Shown: positions 56,135-64,000 of the stretch, piece after piece
Layout: the number at the start of each line of letters is the position of its first letter
Position numbering within the stretch: the stretch's first letter is position 1
Assembly: GCF_017948485.1 (NCBI RefSeq)
Contig: NZ_JAFFSX010000003.1
Coordinates: forward strand, 434,001 to 498,000
Length of the DNA stretch: 64,000 nucleotides
DNA from: Streptomyces sp. GESEQ-35
GTDB lineage: Bacteria > Actinomycetota > Actinomycetes > Streptomycetales > Streptomycetaceae
Reading direction: 5' to 3'
Notes under the pieces: model-generated
What the model was told of the DNA's origin: nothing
The model's input: only the letters and a program-made list of their open reading frames with translations
The model's database searches: none
Position numbers and translations under genes: made by a program

Positions 56135-56467
56135 CTACTCGGCGATGAAGTCCTCAAGGTCGCGGACGATCGCGGCCTTCGGCTTCGCGCCGACGATGGT
56201 CTTGGCGACCTCGCCGTTGTGGTAGACGTTCAGCGTCGGGATGGACATGACGCCGTACTTGGCGGCCGTACCCGGGTTCTCGTCGATGTTCAGCTTGACG
56301 ATCTCGATCTTGTCGCCGTACTCGGCGGCGATCGCCTCGAGGGACGGCGCGATCTGGCGGCACGGACCGCACCAGGCGGCCCAGAAGTCCACCAGAACGG
56401 GCTTGTCGCTCTTGAGGACGTCCTGCTCGAAAGAGTCGTCGGTTACGTGCTTGAGGGTGCCGGCCAC
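56135..56467 (-). CDS. trxA: Thioredoxin
   Basis: 110 aa, GTG start. Active site WAAWCGPCRQIAP; cis-Pro in VMSIPTLNVYHNGE. It is reduced by TrxB, encoded 41 bp upstream in the same operon, and reduces protein disulfides in the cytoplasm. In S. coelicolor trxBA belongs to the sigma-R disulfide stress regulon (family knowledge; the promoter was not verified here). Confidence 0.97.
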   Translation of the reverse strand: MAGTLKHVTDDSFEQDVLKSDKPVLVDFWAAWCGPCRQIAPSLEAIAAEYGDKIEIVKLNIDENPGTAAKYGVMSIPTLNVYHNGEVAKTIVGAKPKAAIVRDLEDFIAE

Positions 56468-56508
56468 GGCGGGCTCCTTAACTGGTTGGTGCGTGGGGCG
56501 GATGGGGG

Positions 56509-57477
56509 TCAGACAGAGGTCTTCTCGGGCTCGGCCTTCTCCTCGTCCGCGAGGGCGGAGAGGTAGCGCTCGGCGTCGAGAGCGGCGGAGCAGCCCGTGC
56601 CCGCCGCGGTGATCGCCTGGCGGTAGGTGTGGTCCACCACGTCACCGGCGCCGAAGACACCAGTCAGGTTGGTGCGCGTCGACGGAGCGCCTACCTTCAG
56701 GTAGCCCTCCTCGTCCAGGTCGAGCTGGCCCTTGAAGAGCTCGGTGCGCGGGTCGTGGCCGATCGCGATGAACAGGCCGGTCACCGGCAGGTCCGAGAGC
56801 TCGCCCGTCTTGACGTTGCGCAGCTTCAGGCCCGACAGCTTCTGGTCGCCCTGAACCTCGGCGATCTCGCTGTCCCAGACGAACTTGATCTTCGGGTCGG
56901 CAAAGGCGCGCTCCTGCATCGCCTTGGAGGCACGCAGGGTGTCGCGGCGGTGGACGACGGTCACGGACTTGGCGAAGCGGGAGAGGAACGTGGCCTCTTC
57001 CATCGCGGTGTCGCCGCCGCCGATCACGGCGATGTCCTGGTCCTTGAAGAAGAAGCCGTCGCAGGTGGCACACCAGGAGACACCGCGCCCGGAGAGCGCG
57101 TCCTCGTTCGGCAGGCCCAGCTTGCGGTGCTGCGAGCCGGTGGCGACGATCACGGCCTTCGCCTGGTGGACCGTGCCCGCGGTGTCCGTCACGGTCTTGA
57201 TCTCACCGGCCAGGTCGACAGCCACCACATCGTCCGGGACAAGCTCGGCACCGAAGCGCTCGGCCTGGGCGCGCATGTTGTCCATGAGCTCGGGACCCAT
57301 GATGCCGTCCTGGAAGCCCGGGAAGTTCTCCACGTCGGTGGTGTTCATCAGGGCGCCACCCGCGGTGACGGCGCCCTCGAACACCAGCGGCTTCAGCGAC
57401 GCGCGTGCGGTGTACAGCGCCGCCGTGTAGCCGGCGGGCCCTGAGCCGATGATGATCACGTTACGGACGTCGCTCAC
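56509..57477 (-). CDS. trxB: Thioredoxin-disulfide reductase
   Basis: 322 aa, GTG start with GAGG upstream. FAD motif [20 protein letters not shown]; redox-active CATC in [20 protein letters not shown] motif [18 protein letters not shown]-terminal [20 protein letters not shown]. Low-molecular-weight TrxR. It transfers electrons from NADPH to TrxA. Confidence 0.97.
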   Translation of the reverse strand: MSDVRNVIIIGSGPAGYTAALYTARASLKPLVFEGAVTAGGALMNTTDVENFPGFQDGIMGPELMDNMRAQAERFGAELVPDDVVAVDLAGEIKTVTDTAGTVHQAKAVIVATGSQHRKLGLPNEDALSGRGVSWCATCDGFFFKDQDIAVIGGGDTAMEEATFLSRFAKSVTVVHRRDTLRASKAMQERAFADPKIKFVWDSEIAEVQGDQKLSGLKLRNVKTGELSDLPVTGLFIAIGHDPRTELFKGQLDLDEEGYLKVGAPSTRTNLTGVFGAGDVVDHTYRQAITAAGTGCSAALDAERYLSALADEEKAEPEKTSV

Positions 57478-57646
57478 GACTTGATTCCTCGTCTCTGGAC
57501 TGCGTCAGTACGGCCGGTGGAGCCCTCGCGGAACTCTCACCCCACCCAACGGATCCTAAGGGGCGTGCATTCCCGGTGTGTCCGGGCACACGAAGAGGGA
57601 AACACCGTACGGGATACCACGTAGGACGAAGACGAAGCGTCCGGGC

Positions 57647-58546
57647 TCAGGAACGCGTGTAGGAGTGCTTCAGCAGGACCTTGGCCGTGTCGGACGACGG
57701 GTGGGCGACACAGGTGGCATCCATGACATAGGCGATGACCCGGGTGGCATCGGAGGGGTCGGGCAGCACCACGAGCATGGCGTCGGTCCCCTGGTAGGTA
57801 CCGTCCTGGGTTGCGATAGCCATGTCGTTGCTGCCGATGCCCTGCTGGATGCACGGCGGGACTGTGGGCTGCTTGAAGACTCGAGGGCCGTCGCTGTTGG
57901 GAGCCGTCTGCGCCCCCAGACTGTGCGGGGCCCGGGAGCCGTTCCCGGAGCCCTGGCTCTCGGCGACCAGATCGGCGACCTGGTTCTCCAGCTTCCCCTC
58001 GGAGAAGGTGTCCGCGGCGTTGGCCGTATCACCGGACGGCTTGCCGTCATTCAACGATGTCAGCAGCACGGAACCGAATCCCAGAGCGGCCACTGCGAAG
58101 ACGGCGCCAAGAACGGTGGCCTTGCGGCGCCCGCCTCGCTTGCGTTCCTTGCGGCCCGGGCCGGTGGTCGTCGTACGGGCGTGCCCTGTGGGGCGGTCTG
58201 CCGATGCCGATGTTTCACGTGAAACATGAGCGTGGTCGTCGGGCGTGGGAGTGCCGACGGGTGCTGGGGCATTCACGGCACCGGGCGCGGTGGCATGGAG
58301 AAGGGCCTCAGCGGCGAGGGCGGCATCGATGCGGCCGGCAACGTCGTCGGGCATGCGCTGTGCATCCGGCAGCGTTCCGAGCAGGTCCCGGATCTCTGCG
58401 AGCGATGCGTGGACGTCAGCGCAGAGCTCGCACTCGTCCAGATGTCGCCGTACGTCTGCGGTCCTTGACGGCGGGAGCACGCCCTCGGTGAGGTCGGAGA
58501 TCTCGGCGACGTCCGGGTGCCCGGCCGTGTCTGTCGTGGATGTCAC
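57647..58546 (-). CDS. Anti-sigma factor, zf-HC2 type membrane protein
   Basis: 299 aa. An N-terminal zinc anti-sigma motif, RRHLDECELCADVH (H-x3-C-x2-C), then a linker that encodes a parS site (HVSRETS, 58211). One transmembrane helix (VLGAVFAVAALGFGSVLLTS) and an extracellular domain of about 120 residues with two Cys (PPCIQQGIGS, DATCVAHP). Its ATG overlaps the stop of the sigma factor gene at 58543, the classic sigma/anti-sigma arrangement. Confidence 0.88.
   Translation of the reverse strand: MTSTTDTAGHPDVAEISDLTEGVLPPSRTADVRRHLDECELCADVHASLAEIRDLLGTLPDAQRMPDDVAGRIDAALAAEALLHATAPGAVNAPAPVGTPTPDDHAHVSRETSASADRPTGHARTTTTGPGRKERKRGGRRKATVLGAVFAVAALGFGSVLLTSLNDGKPSGDTANAADTFSEGKLENQVADLVAESQGSGNGSRAPHSLGAQTAPNSDGPRVFKQPTVPPCIQQGIGSNDMAIATQDGTYQGTDAMLVVLPDPSDATRVIAYVMDATCVAHPSSDTAKVLLKHSYTRS
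58211..58226. promoter_or_regulatory. parS site (exact), inside anti-sigma gene
   Basis: TGTTTCACGTGAAACA, exact consensus, translated on the minus strand as part of HVSRETS in the linker. Confidence 0.9.
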
Positions 58547-59268
58547 GCTCGCCCACCTCCGCCCTTCACAGCAGCTGAATCACTGGGTCCTGTATCGCGT
58601 GAACCGGGGTCCTGTGGTTCCGCTGCCGGTGGGACGGATGTCCCGTGCGGCCGGTTCCGTCCCCGGCCGGGTTCTCTGTCGTCGTCGGCGTTTTCCGGCC
58701 TCAGATGGGTGAGAAGGGGGAGGAGTCGCGCTCTGCCCCGGGCACAGCGGCTCTTCACGGTGCCGGTCGGTACATCGAGGATTCTGGCGGCTTCGGCGAC
58801 CGGGTAGGCCTGCATGTCCACCAGAACGAGGGCCGCGCGCTGGTCGGGTGGAAGCGTACCGAGTGCTTCGAGGAGCTGGCGGTGCAGATCCTTGCGCTCC
58901 GCGGGGGCCGAGGCCGACTCATGCGGCTCCAGCAGTTGCTCCAGGCGTTCGGTGTCATCGACGGGAGAGGTCTTGCGTGAGGCCGCCTTGCGGGCGCGGT
59001 CGAGGCAGGCGTTCACCGTGATGCGATGGAGCCACGTCGTGACGGCCGACTGGCCCCGGAAGGTGTGGGCGGCCCGGTAGGCGGAGACGAGGGCGTCCTG
59101 CACCGCGTCAGCGGCCTCCTCGCGGTCGCCCAGCGTCCGCAGGGCCACGGCCCAGAGTCGGTCACGGTGGCGCCGTACGATCTCGCCGAAGGCGTCGGGG
59201 TCGCCTTCCACATGGCGAGCGAGGAGGTCCTGATCGCTTGCGTCGCCGTATGCGGTGCCATCTGCCAT
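58543..59268 (-). CDS. sigM: ECF RNA polymerase sigma factor SigM
   Basis: 241 aa. Region 2: DPDAFGEIVRRHRDRLWAVA, LGDREEAADAVQDALVSAYR, FRGQSAVTTWLHRITVNACL. Region 4: LGTLPPDQRAALVLVDMQAY and VAEAARILDVPTGTVKSRCA. A Pro/Arg-rich C-terminal extension of about 50 residues. Paired with the anti-sigma gene. The name follows the conserved sigM-trxBA neighbourhood of streptomycetes and mycobacteria. Confidence 0.9.
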   Translation of the reverse strand: MADGTAYGDASDQDLLARHVEGDPDAFGEIVRRHRDRLWAVALRTLGDREEAADAVQDALVSAYRAAHTFRGQSAVTTWLHRITVNACLDRARKAASRKTSPVDDTERLEQLLEPHESASAPAERKDLHRQLLEALGTLPPDQRAALVLVDMQAYPVAEAARILDVPTGTVKSRCARGRARLLPLLTHLRPENADDDREPGRGRNRPHGTSVPPAAEPQDPGSRDTGPSDSAAVKGGGGRA

Positions 59269-59299
59269 CGGACCTCCTCCCCTGGGACGCGGCGGGCCG

Positions 59300-61045
59300 T
59301 CAGCCTGCGAACTTCACGTCGGTGATGGCCTGCTTGTAGCCGGGCTGGCTGTAGTTGGCGGAATCCTCTCCCGAATAGGGCATCGCTGTCAGCCAGACCA
59401 GCACGTAGCGGCTCTTCTCCGGCTTGTCGACCGTCACCTTTGCGGAGGTGCTGCTCGTGGTCACCTCGCCCAGCTCCTTCATCGAGCTCAGGGGCGTGGA
59501 GGAATCCAGTGAGTCCGTCGCGTACAGCTCGACGGTGGTGTGAGGGCCGCCGTAGCGGAGGGAGAGCGACGCGGTCGACACCTCCTGGGCGGAGCCGAGG
59601 TCGTAGACGATGCCGACACCGGGCTTGATCAGTATCTTCGGGCCGTCGTTGTAGCTGTTGGTCCGCCACCCCGTCGATGAGCTGTCGTCGTACGTCAGGT
59701 CCACATCGCCGGGATGCTGGGCATCGCCTCCGGCCACGTACTCCTGGGCACCCTTGATGCCGAGCGATTCGGTCGGCTTGCCCTGGTCGCCGTTCTTGTC
59801 GTTGTCGTCCGTCGTCTGCGTCTGGTCGGTGTCGTCGGACTTGTTGCCCTGGTCCATGAGCGCATCGGCGAGCTGCCAGCTGCCCAGTCCCAGGGCCGCG
59901 ATCAAAAGGGCAGAGACGGCCCACTTCAGAGCCTTGCCGGTACGGCTCTGTAGCGGAGGGGGTGGCGCCTGCACCGGTTGGGGGGCTCCGGGGCGCGGCG
60001 CCTGACGGCCGTACGTGCCCTGCTGGTACGTCGTGCGCTGGTACTCGGGCGGGGCGGTGAACGTCGGCTCAGGCGGGCGGATGCGGGGCATCTCGCCGAC
60101 CGCCTTCACCAGTTCCTCCGGCGTGGTGCACGGGGACTCGTGACGGGAAGCGGTCGCTCCGTCGTTGGCGAGCGCGCGCATGGCGAGCTCGGACAGACCG
60201 CGGTGGACGCCGGCCCGCACCTGGTCGGGGGCGATCAGCCCGACGTCCTTGGGCAGCCCGGACAGGCCGTAGGCATCGCTCTCGTACGGCCAGCGCTGGG
60301 TGAGCGCCGCGTACAGCAGGGCGCCGATGGACTCCGTGTCCGTGCGCTGCGGCGTGTCCGAACTGATGCCGCGCAACGCGGCGTTCACGGCAAGGCCGCG
60401 GATCCGCCACTGACCGGAAGAGGTGCGCAGGACCGCGTTGGGGTTGAGACGCAGATGGGCCAGACCCTCGCGGTGCGCGGCGGCCATCGCGGCGGCCACA
60501 TGGCTGGCCATCTGATACGCGTCGTGCGGTTCCAGCGGCCCGGGGGCGAGCAGCGAGGTCAACTCGACGGCGTCGGGAAGCCATTCGTGGACGACGTAGA
60601 CGAGATCGTTCTCCTCGACGGCATCGAGGACCTGGACGAACCGGGGATCACCGAGCAGGGCCGAGGAGCGGGCCGCCGCGAGGACGGAACGCGCCCGCGT
60701 GTGATCCGCGGGCAGGATGTGGACGCCGACAGCGCGACGGAGTTTCTCGTCCACCGCCCGCCAGCTGCTGAATCCGTCCAGACGGGTGACGCACTCCTCG
60801 AGGCGGTAGCGTCTGGCGAGCTTGTGACCGCTGTGCAGCTCGGGCGGTGAGGCCTTTTCGGGACGCTCGGTCCCGCCGCTCCCCTGTGCCTCGTCGGTGT
60901 CCGTGTCCAGCTCCCGATTCTTGACCACCCCGTCGGCCGTGGACTGGTCCGCCTGTGCGGTCAGCGGCTCGTCACCGCTGTTGTCTGCCACGTCGACGGC
61001 AGCCGTACTCCGATCCGCCACCGTCGTTCCTGCCTCCCCATTCAT
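59300..61045 (-). CDS. Membrane pseudokinase with discoidin-like extracellular domain
   Basis: About 581 aa from the ATG at 61045 (GTG at 61021, with GGGGAGG, is an alternative). The kinase-like fold (about 70-320) lacks catalytic residues: the HRD site reads LAHLRLNPNAVLR and DFG is RGLAVN. Then Pro-rich linker, one transmembrane helix (ALKWAVSALLIAALGLGSWQ) and a C-terminal beta-sandwich of the galactose-binding type (DVDLTYDDSSSTGWRTNSYN, LSLRYGGPHTTVELYATDS). In M. tuberculosis this pseudokinase/sugar-binding pair is fused to MviN; here it follows murJ as a separate gene. Likely a FhaA partner when phosphorylated by PknB. Confidence 0.88.
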   Translation of the reverse strand: MNGEAGTTVADRSTAAVDVADNSGDEPLTAQADQSTADGVVKNRELDTDTDEAQGSGGTERPEKASPPELHSGHKLARRYRLEECVTRLDGFSSWRAVDEKLRRAVGVHILPADHTRARSVLAAARSSALLGDPRFVQVLDAVEENDLVYVVHEWLPDAVELTSLLAPGPLEPHDAYQMASHVAAAMAAAHREGLAHLRLNPNAVLRTSSGQWRIRGLAVNAALRGISSDTPQRTDTESIGALLYAALTQRWPYESDAYGLSGLPKDVGLIAPDQVRAGVHRGLSELAMRALANDGATASRHESPCTTPEELVKAVGEMPRIRPPEPTFTAPPEYQRTTYQQGTYGRQAPRPGAPQPVQAPPPPLQSRTGKALKWAVSALLIAALGLGSWQLADALMDQGNKSDDTDQTQTTDDNDKNGDQGKPTESLGIKGAQEYVAGGDAQHPGDVDLTYDDSSSTGWRTNSYNDGPKILIKPGVGIVYDLGSAQEVSTASLSLRYGGPHTTVELYATDSLDSSTPLSSMKELGEVTTSSTSAKVTVDKPEKSRYVLVWLTAMPYSGEDSANYSQPGYKQAITDVKFAG

Positions 61046-61159
61046 TGCGCGCCGTTCGACTTCCGTGCGCGCCGTCCGACACCGAAACCAATTGTGCCCA
61101 CAGTCCGCCGCTATGCACGACACACGGTGGCGGTCGATGGTTGTGCGCCTACCCCCGAC

Positions 61160-63418
61160 CTAGCGCCCCAGACGCCCGCGGACCATGCCGACGAGCGAAT
61201 TCAGCTCCTCGATGCGCATGCGACGGGCGGCGATGAAGAAGACCCCGAGCAGTACGGCTCCGCCGACGAGGATCGCGGCGAAGGAGCCTGCCACGCCCTG
61301 GCCGAGCGAGTGGCCGATGCCGTAGCAGGCTGCGCCGCTGAGCACTGCCGCGGGGATCGAGGCGATGCAGAGCCGGGCGTACGTCCGCATCACCCGGGTG
61401 CCGTCCAGGTCGCCGCCCAGGCGCTTGCGCAGCCGGCTCCAGGCAACACCGACGCCGATTGCGTACGCGAGGCCGTACGAGGCGGCCATGCCGACGACGG
61501 CCCAGCGGGCCGGGATCAGGAAGTAACAGGCGGCCGAGGCGCTCGCGTTCACCGCGGCCACGATGACCGTGTTGTAGAAGGGGGTCCGGGTGTCCTCGTA
61601 GGCGTAGAAGGCCCGCAGGACGACGTACTGCACGGAGTACGGGATCAAGCCGAGGGCGAAGGCCATCAGCATGTATCCCATGTTCGTCGCCTCGCTGGTG
61701 CCCGAGGAGCCGAAGATCAGCGTGCACATCGGGATGCCGAGAGCGACGAAGCCGAAGGCGATCGGGACGATCGCGACGGCCGTTGTGCGCAGCCCCTGGG
61801 AGATGTCGTCCCGCACGGCACCGGCGTCGCTCTCGGCGGCCGACCGCGAGATCCGCGGGAGCAGAGCCGCCATCAGGGAGACCGTGATGATGGCTTGCGG
61901 CAGGCCCCAGATGAGCTGGGCGTTGGCGTAAGCGGCGAAGCCGGTGCCCTTGACGTCCGAGTCCACACCGGCCGCGGTTGACAGCTGGGTGACGACCATG
62001 GCACCCGCCTGGTTGGCGAGGACGAAGAAGAAGGTCCACTTGGCGAGCATCGCGGCCTTGCCCAGGCCGTGGCCCTTCCAGTCGAAGCGCAGCCGCGGCC
62101 GGAACCCGGTCTCGCGCAGGTACGGGATCATCGCAAGGGCCTGCACGACGAGGCCGAGCAGGACACCGATGCCCAGGAGCCGCTGGCCCTCCGGCGGGAT
62201 GTTCGTGACGTCCATCCCGGAAGTCCCCGAGGTGCCGTACACCCAGATGAACATCCCGAGCGTCACGATGATGACGATGTTGTTGAGGACCGGGGTCCAC
62301 ATCATCGCGCCGAACTTTCCACGGGCGTTGAGGATCTGTCCCATCACCACGTGAATGCCCATGAAGAAGATCGAGGGCAGGAAGTAGCGAGTGAAGGTGA
62401 CGGCGACCTCGTTGGCCTCGGGGTTGCTGGCGATCGGGTTCGACAGCATGCGGACCAGAAGCGGCGCCGCCAACATCGCGAGTCCGGTAAGTACGCCGAG
62501 GGCGACCACCACGAGGGTCAGCAGACGGTTGGCGTATGCCTGGCCGCCGTCCTCGTCGTCCTTCATGGCGCGCACGAGCTGCGGCACGAAGACGGAGTTG
62601 AGACCACCGCCGACGGTCAGGATGTAGATCATCGTCGGCAGCTGGTAGGCGACCTGGAAGGAGTCGCCGAGAAGGCCGAGGCCCAGCGCGGAGACGATCA
62701 GCGCGGAGCGGATGAAACCGGTGAGACGGGAGACCATCGTGCCCGCCGCCATCACGGCACTCGACTTCAGCAGGCCGCCCGCCCGGCCGCCCTTCCTGGT
62801 CGCCGCCGGGGCGGGAGCGGGTGCCTCGTCCGCAAGAGGAGGCGGCGTCGCCGCGGGGTACTGACCGTACTGTCCTGGCGCGGGCTGGCCGTACTGTCCC
62901 GGCGCCGGGGACGGGCCGGGTACCGACGGGGGCTCGTACTGGGGATGGCCACTGCCCTGCTGCTGGTCCCGGAAGAGATGCGCGAAGGCGTCCGGCTCGT
63001 GGCGTTCCTCGGAGGAGTGGGTGACGAGGTCGTCGACGCCCACGTACTGGGTGGTGCGGGGATCGTCGCCGTACGGCAGGTACTGGGTCGCGCCGTCCGG
63101 CTCGGGTGCCGGGGTCTGGGCCCACACGCGCGGGTCGGGGGCGTACGGCGACTGCGGCGGCTGGGCGTAGAGCTGCTGCGGCGGCGGGTACGTGCCCGGG
63201 GGCGGCGGCGGGTGTGCGGCACGGTCGTAGAGCGCCTCGGCGACCGGGTCCTGGGCCGAGAGGTCCTGCGCCCGGTAGGGGTCCTGGTCGTAGGCGTCCT
63301 GGAGGTACATGTCCGCGGGAGGCTCCGGCGGTACCTGGCCGTGCTCGGGCGGCTGGCCCTCGGGATGGCCCGAGCTGCCCGCGGCCTGGCCGCCGTCACC
63401 GTCGTACGGCGCGTTCAT
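61160..63418 (-). CDS. murJ: Lipid II flippase MurJ (MviN)
   Basis: 752 aa. About 215 residues of disordered Pro/Gln/Tyr-rich cytoplasmic N-terminus precede the MATE/MOP-type flippase core of 14 helices. Signatures: MAAGTMVSRLTGFIRSALIV, YQLPTMIYILTVGGGLNSVF and FVPQLVRAMKDDEDG. It exports lipid II for peptidoglycan synthesis. The next gene (115 bp downstream) is the pseudokinase that in mycobacteria is part of the same polypeptide. Confidence 0.94.
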   Translation of the reverse strand: MNAPYDGDGGQAAGSSGHPEGQPPEHGQVPPEPPADMYLQDAYDQDPYRAQDLSAQDPVAEALYDRAAHPPPPPGTYPPPQQLYAQPPQSPYAPDPRVWAQTPAPEPDGATQYLPYGDDPRTTQYVGVDDLVTHSSEERHEPDAFAHLFRDQQQGSGHPQYEPPSVPGPSPAPGQYGQPAPGQYGQYPAATPPPLADEAPAPAPAATRKGGRAGGLLKSSAVMAAGTMVSRLTGFIRSALIVSALGLGLLGDSFQVAYQLPTMIYILTVGGGLNSVFVPQLVRAMKDDEDGGQAYANRLLTLVVVALGVLTGLAMLAAPLLVRMLSNPIASNPEANEVAVTFTRYFLPSIFFMGIHVVMGQILNARGKFGAMMWTPVLNNIVIIVTLGMFIWVYGTSGTSGMDVTNIPPEGQRLLGIGVLLGLVVQALAMIPYLRETGFRPRLRFDWKGHGLGKAAMLAKWTFFFVLANQAGAMVVTQLSTAAGVDSDVKGTGFAAYANAQLIWGLPQAIITVSLMAALLPRISRSAAESDAGAVRDDISQGLRTTAVAIVPIAFGFVALGIPMCTLIFGSSGTSEATNMGYMLMAFALGLIPYSVQYVVLRAFYAYEDTRTPFYNTVIVAAVNASASAACYFLIPARWAVVGMAASYGLAYAIGVGVAWSRLRKRLGGDLDGTRVMRTYARLCIASIPAAVLSGAACYGIGHSLGQGVAGSFAAILVGGAVLLGVFFIAARRMRIEELNSLVGMVRGRLGR

Positions 63419-63462
63419 GGTTACCCCACCTCATCGTCCCGGGCCGACCGGCCACGACATCC

Positions 63463-64000
63463 TCAACGGTCCACTCTCTCACCCGTGCCGGACGGGTCTG
63501 TGCTTTCCGCTGGGGTGTCCGGTGCCGGGTCACTCGGCTGCTCCGGGTCGCCTGCTTGGGGCCGGGCGCCGGACTCCTTCTTGAGACGGTCTTCGGGGCC
63601 CCCGGGGTTCTGCGGGCCGTCCTCACCCTCGCCTGCCGCGTCGGGGCCGTCCCCGTCGGCCTCGCGGGCGGCGGCGCGCTTGCGCTGGGTGTACATCCGG
63701 AAGCCGGCCAGGACGAGCAGGAGGACACCACCGCCGATGACCAGCATCACGGTGGCCGTGATCTCGGTGACCTTCACGTCGAAGGTGACCTGTCGGCCGT
63801 ACGCCTGGCCGTCCTCCGTGTACAGCTGGGCGATCACCGTGGCCCGGCCGTTGGCCTTGGCCGAGGTGGTGAACTTCACCGTCTGGCTGTGCCCGCCGGA
63901 GACCGTGACGGGCTGTTCCTCGTAGGTGGCGCCGCCGATCTGGAGCCGGTTCGGGTTGGTCGAGGTGAGGCGCAGAACCAGGTGCTCGACGCCCTGCACC
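63463..64000 (-). CDS. DUF6049 family membrane protein, N-terminus outside window
   Basis: The last 178 codons of a minus-strand gene that continues to the right. The visible part has Ig-like strands (LVLRLTSTNPNRLQIGGATY, KFTTSAKANGRATVIAQLYT), a transmembrane helix (ATVMLVIGGGVLLLVLAGFR) and a charged cytoplasmic tail (QRKRAAAREADGDGPDAAGE). It fits the large actinobacterial proteins (DUF6049) encoded just upstream of murJ. Probably an extracellular scaffold; function unknown. Confidence 0.85.
   Translation of the reverse strand, partial: VQGVEHLVLRLTSTNPNRLQIGGATYEEQPVTVSGGHSQTVKFTTSAKANGRATVIAQLYTEDGQAYGRQVTFDVKVTEITATVMLVIGGGVLLLVLAGFRMYTQRKRAAAREADGDGPDAAGEGEDGPQNPGGPEDRLKKESGARPQAGDPEQPSDPAPDTPAESTDPSGTGERVDR

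Overview
The window is a Streptomyces chromosome segment that contains the replication origin. Evidence: very high GC with G/C third positions; the order gyrA-gyrB-DUF721-recF-gnd-dnaN-oriC-dnaA-rpmH-rnpA-yidD-yidC-jag-rsmG-parA-parB; an oriC with about 19 DnaA-box-like 9-mers; parS sites of the TGTTTCACGTGAAACA type; and neighbours typical of streptomycetes (class E sortases, CrgA, DLW-39, DUF6344, split MurJ/pseudokinase). The species cannot be fixed from the sequence.

Layout. 1-13.1 kb is an accessory block: a truncated VOC gene, a TetR-controlled SDR-SDR-hydrolase cassette with palindromic operators, several alpha/beta hydrolases, a four-gene oxidoreductase/hydrolase operon on the minus strand, a CGNR regulator, and recombination debris (a hydrolase/SDR chimera, an XRE/DHFR mosaic, a frameshifted transposase). 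It ends at the 3' end of a tRNA-Leu gene, a common integration target. 13.7-22 kb is the cell-wall growth control operon fhaA-fhaB-pstP-SEDS-pbpA-pknB. 22.1-27.4 kb holds a small secreted protein, three class E sortases around a trpG/pabA-like amidotransferase, a DUF881 protein and crgA. 27.4-36.1 kb holds a DnaA-box cluster, rhomboid protease, cyclophilin, DUF5324, a regulator, a tail-anchored Ser/Thr kinase, secreted/membrane proteins, DLW-39, and tRNA-Ala and tRNA-Ile. 36.2-48.8 kb is the replication block read leftward from oriC (46.0-46.9 kb). 49.1-55.1 kb is read rightward: rpmH to parB. 55.3-64 kb holds a GNAT protein, trxA-trxB, an ECF sigma factor with its anti-sigma factor, a pseudokinase, murJ and a truncated DUF6049 protein.

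How it works together. dnaA/dnaN/recF/gyrAB and rpmH-parB point away from oriC, so they are co-directional with replication. DnaA boxes occur in oriC, in the dnaA-rpmH gap, between dnaN and gnd, upstream of parA, and between crgA and the rhomboid gene. The only exact consensus boxes found lie outside oriC, which suggests titration or regulatory sites. Eight parS or parS-like sites are scattered over 25.9-58.2 kb; two form the arms of a long hairpin between the GNAT gene and trxA. PknB, PstP and FhaA at 14-22 kb and the pseudokinase/MurJ pair at 59-63 kb probably form one circuit controlling lipid II export, by analogy with mycobacteria.

Start codons were moved from the longest frame to the best ribosome-binding site where the sequence allowed. 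No CRISPR array, rRNA gene or intact insertion sequence was seen.
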